Positions 57,671 to 64,000 of a DNA stretch of 64,000 nt are shown in pieces. This stretch comes from Biscogniauxia marginata (lineage: Eukaryota > Ascomycota > Sordariomycetes > Xylariales > Xylariaceae). The stretch lies in the NCBI GenBank assembly GCA_022695795.1, contig MU404086.1, positions 310,001-374,000 of the forward strand, written 5' to 3'. Under the pieces are notes generated by a model that saw only the letters and a program-made list of their open reading frames with translations, was not told the origin of the DNA and made no database searches. The translations under genes were made by a program, and so were the position numbers. Numbering within the stretch: position 1 is the stretch's first letter; the number at the start of each line of letters is the position of its first letter.

Positions 57671-59769
57671 ATGACTCAATGTCCTAGCTGCGGGGAAGAT
57701 ACCGCGAGAAACTGCCTGGAGGTCAGATTTACCCACACCTTCTTGAGACGACGTAAAGAGCGTTAACAAGTTGTAGCTTTGTGAGAACGATGTCGACAAG
57801 GCCACAAATATGTACAAAGAAATTGAGGTTCGTATTTCCTCTTGTTTGCCCAGCATTTAATTAATCTATATTTAGGAATTCCTCCCGCCGGACCCTAAAT
57901 CCGATAATGAGGACGCCCGGGATCAGTTGACCCACGACTGCAATAACCAGGTCGAGACCGAAATACTTGACGAGTTGCCGAAAAGTCGATGCGATAGTAT
58001 TAACGAAGGGCACCCATGGATGCCCAAGGTGCCAATCCTCCCGATTCCCGATGGGGTTGCTAGCAATGGTCCTCGCGACACCTCTATCTTCGAGCTCCGC
58101 GAGCTTCTCGCAGCAGTCCAAGCGGGTCAATTTGATGCTGACAGTATCCGCAAGTACTTAGGCCACTATGATAAGGGAACTCTAGAAGTGAAGCTAAATG
58201 CTGACATCGATGGGTATCCAGCGATGTTTTACGTCGTCTCGACTAACAATATCGGCATAATTCGCGAATGGATCAAGCACGGAGGCGATCCAAATGCGAC
58301 ATGGGGACCCAATGCTTTTCCCTTGATCGCCTTTTCCATTCTCAATGGAGGTCAGACCATGTATCAGGCCTCGAGGACACTTGCGACCCTCCTAAGATTT
58401 GGCGCAGACCCTCGAGTCATACCTAAAGCCTTCTATGACCCCTACTGTCGAGATTTGCCGGATGACGGACCAGTCCAAGTGGAACTTGACGACCTTGATG
58501 TTGATAACAAGCGGTGGTGCACAGCGGATGTGCGCGCATATCTTGTCAAGGCTCTGAGCCTGTCCCAGAGATATGATCTCTACAGGTCTAGCAAGGCCAG
58601 GCTACATTCTGGCCGTGAGAAGGAGCTGCTGTCTCGACAAGGCGCCGGAGAAGTCTTAGGCCTCCACCAGATGATCATTGCTCAGTCTATTGCGACGCGC
58701 TGGCTCCAACAAAAGCTACTTGGGTGAGTTCGAGATACCCTAGATACATACCTCCTATAACTGACAGGCATAAGCTACCTAGCGCGGCAGCAGAACAAGC
58801 CGCTTATATTAGTCTTTGCAGGACCCAGCGGCCATGGCAAGACGGAACTTGCCCGAAAATTCGGGGACCTCATGTCATTAGAACTGCATGTGGTAGACTG
58901 CACGATTTTCAAACAAGACATCGAGTTGTTCGGACCACGTCCCCCTTATTCTGGATTTGAGGACGGCTCGATATTAAACAACTTTTTGGCTCGCAAGGCG
59001 GGTGAGCGGTGCATTGTGTTTATGGACGAATTCGAAAAAACGAGCAAAGAAATCCATAATACTTTATTGTTACCTTTCCAAGACGGTCAGTATACTCAGG
59101 CACCTGCATAGCCAACAGTTCACATAGTACTAACTGGATTCAAAAGGGCACTATGAGGATCGCCGTAGTGGGAAGACCATAGACTGCTCCAAGACCATTT
59201 GGATCCTCGCGACGAACAAGCTAGATGATCACATTCACGCTTTCTGCAGCGCCAATGACCAGGCTCTCTTCCAGTCGGAAGACGAGGAGGCCCAGGATAG
59301 GCTGGTGGGGAAGCTTTGCCGTCAGCTCCGCAGGGAGTTCATTGGGCATTTTGACGCGCCCCTGGGCGGTCGCATCACCGAGATCCTGCCATTTCTCGTC
59401 TTCGCGCCGCCGGAGTCGGCCGTCATTGTTCATAAAGCATTGATGGAATTGGAAACCGAAGTCTCTGGGCGTGTGCGTCTGGCTCTGAACAGAGAAGAGG
59501 ATGTTTATGTCGGAAACATCAGCATCTGTATCAGGAACGACGCGACGGTATGCTCTACGATCGCGCAGGATGAGTACGACAAGAAGACTGGCGCTCGCAG
59601 CATTGCTCGGGCAGTGGAGCGGAATGTCCAGGATCCGCTCATTAGCCAGTACCTGAAAGATGGTGATAAGTTTGACGAGAGCCAACCCACTACCCATTTC
59701 ATCGTCGATGTTAACGTCGACGAGGAAGTTGAAGTTAGACTCGTGCCAAAATCAGGGGTGGTGGATTAG
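57671..59769 (+). CDS. Ankyrin-repeat ClpB/Skd3-type AAA+ ATPase
   Basis: A 627-residue AAA+ protein from five exons: 57671-57721, 57777-57827, 57876-58723, 58775-59085, 59147-59769. The small first exons are inferred from frame, GT-AG sites and the loss of stops; they add an N-terminal Cys motif (MTQCPSCGEDTARNCLELC). Residues about 120-230 contain ankyrin-like units (GYPAMFYVVSTNNIGIIREW, HGGDPNATWG). One AAA+ (Clp class 2) module follows: Walker A GPSGHGKTEL (about 332-341), Walker B CIVFMDEFEK (about 394-403), sensor 1 ILATNK (about 441), and sensor 2 in GARSIARAVER (about 569) within the Clp C-terminal domain. This domain order is that of animal CLPB/SKD3, a mitochondrial disaggregase. 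Here no clear presequence is seen, so location and clients are unknown. Confidence 0.82.
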
Positions 59770-61149
59770 GAGGATGGCGAACGGAGAAGCGAACGGAGAA
59801 GCAAACAGAGGAACCGCAGGTCGATGAACTGTTTGATATTGGTAGGGGGGTTAAAGTGTTGCCTAGACCCCTTACTTGATCTGCCTCTACTAATGTTTTC
59901 TCAAATCCAACTGCTATATTTCAATCCTACTTACCTTCTTCGTCTCATTTTCTAAATTTTATCCCCGTACGCTCCGTGCTATTGACAGAGGCTTCTAAGC
60001 ATTTGCGTCCTCCTTCCCGCTAAAGCCGTTGACACCGTGGGCTATTAGAATTCAGCATACTGTTGAGCAACTTTTCTAGTAGATGGGATACAGTGGTACG
60101 CTGGCTGACCTTGATTGATCTGAAGTATACCATGTACTGCTAAACTCTGCCCAAATATAGTGCGTTCTCCACAGCTTTTTTTCACACTACCGTTTTATTA
60201 AGGGATTGCTGCTTAGATCTCTTATTGGAATAATTAGAGATTAAGTTACCTGTGCAAAGTTAACTTATGAATTCAAATTTAATTATGATATGGCGTATAT
60301 TATATCACTATAAATTCTGCCATCTATCTCAGTTTTACCTATAGCCAAGCTTAACGTCACAGTAGCACCACAGCCATTCCCACCTATTGATTGTAAACCA
60401 GATACTCTACTATAAGTCGTATTCACAACACAGTAGAAAGAAAATAACTAGTAATGCTGGTATCCCCCGGGATTATTTGTACTACTGAGTAATATGAAGT
60501 AAAGGCTTTGAAAATGGCCAGATTCAACGATGGCGTCCAATTTCGGTGGGGCGAGAGTCGTGTGTGGCATCGAAGACTCTATTTTCAGATCCTAAAAGTT
60601 CCCTTCGTAGAGAATTTCTATACCGCGAAGGCATCATTTATATTCGAATTACCTACAAGGGCCCTTTCCCCCAGCTTCGTCTTGGTCTACGTCTAATGTG
60701 CTCTTACTTAACTCACCTGTCCTTTCCTCTACTCTCACAATGATGGCCACACGTCGGGACGATGGCTTTCACGCAATTAGAGCCGGCATAGCTCCTACTA
60801 AAGGGGTTTCGAGTATAACACAATAGACGGGTCTACGGAAAGAAAGGAAAAAAAAGATATACATAGGAAGCCAGAGTTCAATCCTCGAGGATGTCTACTA
60901 GTAGATCTTTTTTTTTTCTACGACGCGTATCATATGCCTCACGACGCCAGCACCCCCCAAGATGTGCAATTAAAAGCACCCATGCGTATCAGTAGACATT
61001 AAGATGCACATGTATTACTCAGGCGTTTCCTTCCAGTCCATGGGTTTTCCCCACCCCCCTTTTTTTTTCCCCTCCGCCCTTCTCGCCCATTCATATCCTG
61101 TCCTATTTACAGAAAAGAAAAAAAGAAGAGAAAAAAAAAATCTTAATCA
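59770..61149. other. Convergent intergenic region
   Basis: Lies between the 3' ends of the ankyrin-AAA+ gene and HEM14. It contains AT-rich patches (60180-60330) and C/T-rich runs near 61040-61090. Short frames around 60508-60743 lack motifs. No gene is supported. Confidence 0.55.
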
Positions 61150-63398
61150 TCATTCCTGCCTCCCACCCTTTCGCTTCTCCTTCCCCTTCGCCCCCCCTTT
61201 CTCACCCTGCATCTTCTGCGTACTCTCCCACTCCCTCTCCTTTGCCTTTCGCTTCTCTGATATTCTTATTTCGGTTTCTCTCACCGCATACTCCATGTTT
61301 TTCGCATATTGGGGCAGCCAGCGACCCTGATCGTCCGTCAGCCGGGTGTCCAGGGGTGTCCACTTCCTGAACATGAAACTGCCCTTCTGGAGCGGCTTCA
61401 TACATTTGGCCAGGGGCTCGGTGAAGCCCTCGAGGCCGGTGGCGCCCACGTGGTCTAGCACCTTCTCACCCGCCATCTTGTGCAACTTGAGTAGATCACC
61501 CCAGAAGCCCGATTTCTGCGGCATTAGCTGCGGCTCCTGATCATTTTTGTCCCGGTCCGGGGTCGGTTCCGGGTCCGGGAACCACGGCGGGCCGTGCCCT
61601 TGCGCCACGCGCATCGCAACGTCGAAGCCTGCCCGCATAGCCGGGATCACGCCGATGTTCGTGTAGCTCGGGCCCGCGACAGTGAGCCGACCCTTGAAGG
61701 TGGCGAGGAGCTCGTAATGCGCCCGGCTCATACGTTCGCGGTGGCCGATGAAGTGCTGGGGTAGACAGTCACGACAAAGGTGCGCGCTGGCGTGGACCTC
61801 TTCATTCTCGTCGATGCCAAGCTGTTTCTTGACCGCCTGAACCGCCATCTGGATTCCCAATTCTTCAGACGGTAGATGTTCCCAGTCGTCCCAATGATGT
61901 CCGCCAAGCATAACGGTCAGCTTCGTGGCAGGGGTCTCCGGACGAATTTGGAGATCTGAATCAAACAGGACGCCCAATACGCATTCCTCATTGTCTGGTG
62001 TTGATGAGGGAACTAGATACCCAAACCCGTGGTTTGAATCAAGGAGCTTGGAGTTCGGGTACCAAAGGTTAACGACCATAATAGTAACAGCGTGTGTTTC
62101 AGCCAGCGAGGGTAGGCTATTTGGTGGCAGTGCTAGCTGAGAGAGATGCTTAGAGAAGAGTGTAGAGATTACTTGGTCGTAACCATGTGGCTTCTCTCGT
62201 GATTTTGTTGTAGTCACCTGGAGTATCATTAGTACTGGCATTGCCTGTCTTAACCCTCAGCTCGAAACTCACAGAGACTCGGCTCTTGTCATATCTGAGA
62301 GACGTAACCGGTTCGTTGTATTTAATCGTGACATTACTTCGGTTTTCCAGGTCTCTGACTAGGCCATCAACCAAAGACATTAGCCCATCCTCAAACATGA
62401 AGGTATTCCACCCGATGGCCTGCTCAGCCAACTCCACCAACTTCCACCGGTTATCACTGTTCAGCATATCATGCATGAGGTACATGTCTTTATTGGGGCT
62501 CCAAAGGTAGTTGGACGGAACTGGTACGACATTCTGGTACCACATCGCATCAAAGACGCTATGTTTCGCGCTCAGCTTATACACATCACCCCCGTAGATG
62601 CCATGTATCATTCCGGATACGATATTTTTAACCGGTCGATCATCGCCCATTCTTCTGGTAAAATATTGGCCAATGGATTCGTCCTGCTCGAATCTTGCTG
62701 GATGGGGCTTAGTTGGCCGTGCGGGGAGTGATGACGGGCGAAGGAGATTCAGACCAGCCTTCACGCACCCATCCCATAAGGAGTCTGTCAGGAAACTCCA
62801 GATGGTACCGATTATGTTGGACAAGCTCAACTCGGCTGACGGTAACTTCACGAGGTGGTCTGGGTAAAATAGGTAGCGATTATTAGAGAGGGTTTTAGGA
62901 TGTCGAATCTTGTCCTTCAACTCGAGATTGGCTATCTGTTGCAAGGAAGGACGGCACATCAACAAAGCACTAGGGGGGCCTCAGGGGAAATTGAGGAGCC
63001 ACACTCACTACATCGTATAGTACAAGGTCATCGTACTTTATGGATGAGTTACCGGACCGGAGCATCCGGGGGCCGCGCTGGAGCAAGACGTCACTGCGAT
63101 TCCCCTTGCCCAACGAGACGTGCTCTGCATCTATCCATCCGCCAAGTCTATTGGCCGCCTCGTAGATTGTGATGTGGACATTCGTCGCATGGCGCACCAG
63201 GTAGTGGGCTGTCGTCAGTCCGGTAATGCCACCTCCCAGGATGGCAATATTTCTGGTTGTGCCATCGGATGCCTTGATAGTAGCGTAGGATTGTCTTCTC
63301 CCCCGCGCGATCCGTGCTGACCTACGGGAAAGCTCTCTGCTTCCAATTGATCGCTGAAGGGCGGCATTCGCAACTAGCAGGGTACTCAGTCGTCTCAT
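61150..63398 (-). CDS. HEM14: Protoporphyrinogen oxidase
   Basis: Oxidises protoporphyrinogen IX to protoporphyrin IX, the penultimate step of heme synthesis, at the mitochondrial inner membrane. Three exons: 63009-63398, 62273-62935, 61150-62217. From the ATG at 63398 the protein has 706 residues and begins with an Arg/Ser-rich, acid-free presequence (MRRLSTLLVANAALQRSIG, later RRSARIARGRRQSYAT), as expected for mitochondrial import; an in-frame ATG at 63509 would add 37 residues. The FAD-binding motif AILGGGITGLTTAHYL is followed by the RLGGW and RGPRMLR segments. The C-terminal half ends the FAD domain with AGPSYTNIGVIPAMRAG. It is longer than most homologs because of a charged C-terminal extension of over 100 residues (rich in Lys/Glu). 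The 55 bp second intron, with a TACTAAT branch, could be mistaken for coding sequence. Confidence 0.92.
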
Positions 63399-64000
63399 CG
63401 AGGGGAGCTTCGTAGCGGGTCGTGGCACCCGGAGGGGGCCATGGCTCGTATTACTATAAACCGACCGCAGAAGAGTTATAAAAACCTCTTCGCGCCGTCT
63501 ATAAGTCATTTCGGGCGTGCAATTGGCCAGCAGTGACCTTCGCGGACTGTCTCAGTACATGTTGAACTCTGGGAAGTCAAGTCTTGTCTTTCTAGTGGCA
63601 CCACCTCCCAATTCCTAGTCGTAGATTACCTAAGTCATGCTTTTGTTGGTGCCCCACCCTCTCTGTAGACTTGTACATACGTACATAACCTAGCTAACTA
63701 ACCCAAGTTACTAATTACCTCAGGTTAGTCTATACCTTAACTTAGTAGTAGGCATCTCGGTAGTACTCGGGTTGTCACTATATATTTACCTAGGTATAAT
63801 GATATCACCAACTTATGAGACAGATGAACGGAAACCTTGATTTTGGCAAATCACGAAAATGCAGTGGGTATATTGTAAATGCGCTGGTCCCAAAACTTTT
63901 GCCTTATGGCCTTCAAACTCCTTTAAATGACATCTAGAATGAATTCGTCTCCCAGACTCCCAAAGCCCTCACCGCAGATTCTCTTCGCTAACCACACTTC
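63399..64000. other. HEM14 leader/promoter at window end
   Basis: Contains the possible upstream start at 63509 and a TACCTA/TAGGTA-rich stretch (63670-63805). No other gene is seen up to the window edge. Confidence 0.55.

Overview
The window is nuclear DNA of a filamentous ascomycete (Pezizomycotina), most likely a Sordariomycete. The evidence is many 46-220 bp GT-AG introns with CTAAC/CTAAT-like branch points, Kozak-type starts, fungal gene families (Snt2, Eaf6, Tvp38, Fcy1, Hem14, secreted dipeptidyl-peptidase family, small cysteine-rich secreted proteins), and AT-rich islands that look like transposons degraded by repeat-induced point mutation (RIP). All gene models below were rebuilt by hand by joining exons so that reading frame, splice sites and family motifs agree; no search was run.

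Layout. 0-3.4 kb: 3' part of an STK16/Env7-like kinase (+), GPATCH11 (+), and a five-exon cytosine deaminase FCY1 (-). 3.4-7.7 kb: gene-free leader/promoter DNA. 7.7-13.0 kb: SNT2 chromatin reader (+). 13.9-17.1 kb: eight-exon HELQ/Hel308-type helicase (+). 18.0-19.6 kb: proline iminopeptidase (-). 20.5-22.2 kb: unknown protein with three Cys-Pro motifs (+). 22.9-24.3 kb: TVP38 (-). 24.3-28.0 kb: gene-free, with microsatellites and an AT-rich palindromic element. 28.0-33.1 kb: CCCH/Smr protein (-) and F-box/JmjC protein (-). 33.8-37.2 kb: eIF4A (+) and a coiled-coil protein (+). 37.6-42.5 kb: DPP5-like peptidase, EAF6 and a SANT-like protein (all -). 44.4-46.2 kb: PWI/SR splicing protein (-). 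46.9-53.7 kb: two secreted-protein genes on either side of a 3 kb RIP-type AT island that carries a solo LTR. 54.8 kb: 10-N assembly gap. 55.0-59.8 kb: divergent pair of a VWA/coiled-coil protein (-) and an ankyrin-ClpB-type AAA+ ATPase (+). 61.1-63.4 kb: protoporphyrinogen oxidase HEM14 (-).

Most genes are housekeeping and unrelated in pathway, although several are chromatin or RNA factors (SNT2, EAF6, JmjC, GPATCH11, PWI/SR, CCCH-Smr, eIF4A). The accessory-looking parts are the AT islands, the secreted proteins beside the larger one, the VWA/AAA+ pair, and the Cys-Pro protein. I see no rRNA, tRNA or CRISPR. The best candidates for something undescribed are the head-to-head VWA and ankyrin-AAA+ genes and the protein with three heme-regulatory-like Cys-Pro motifs.
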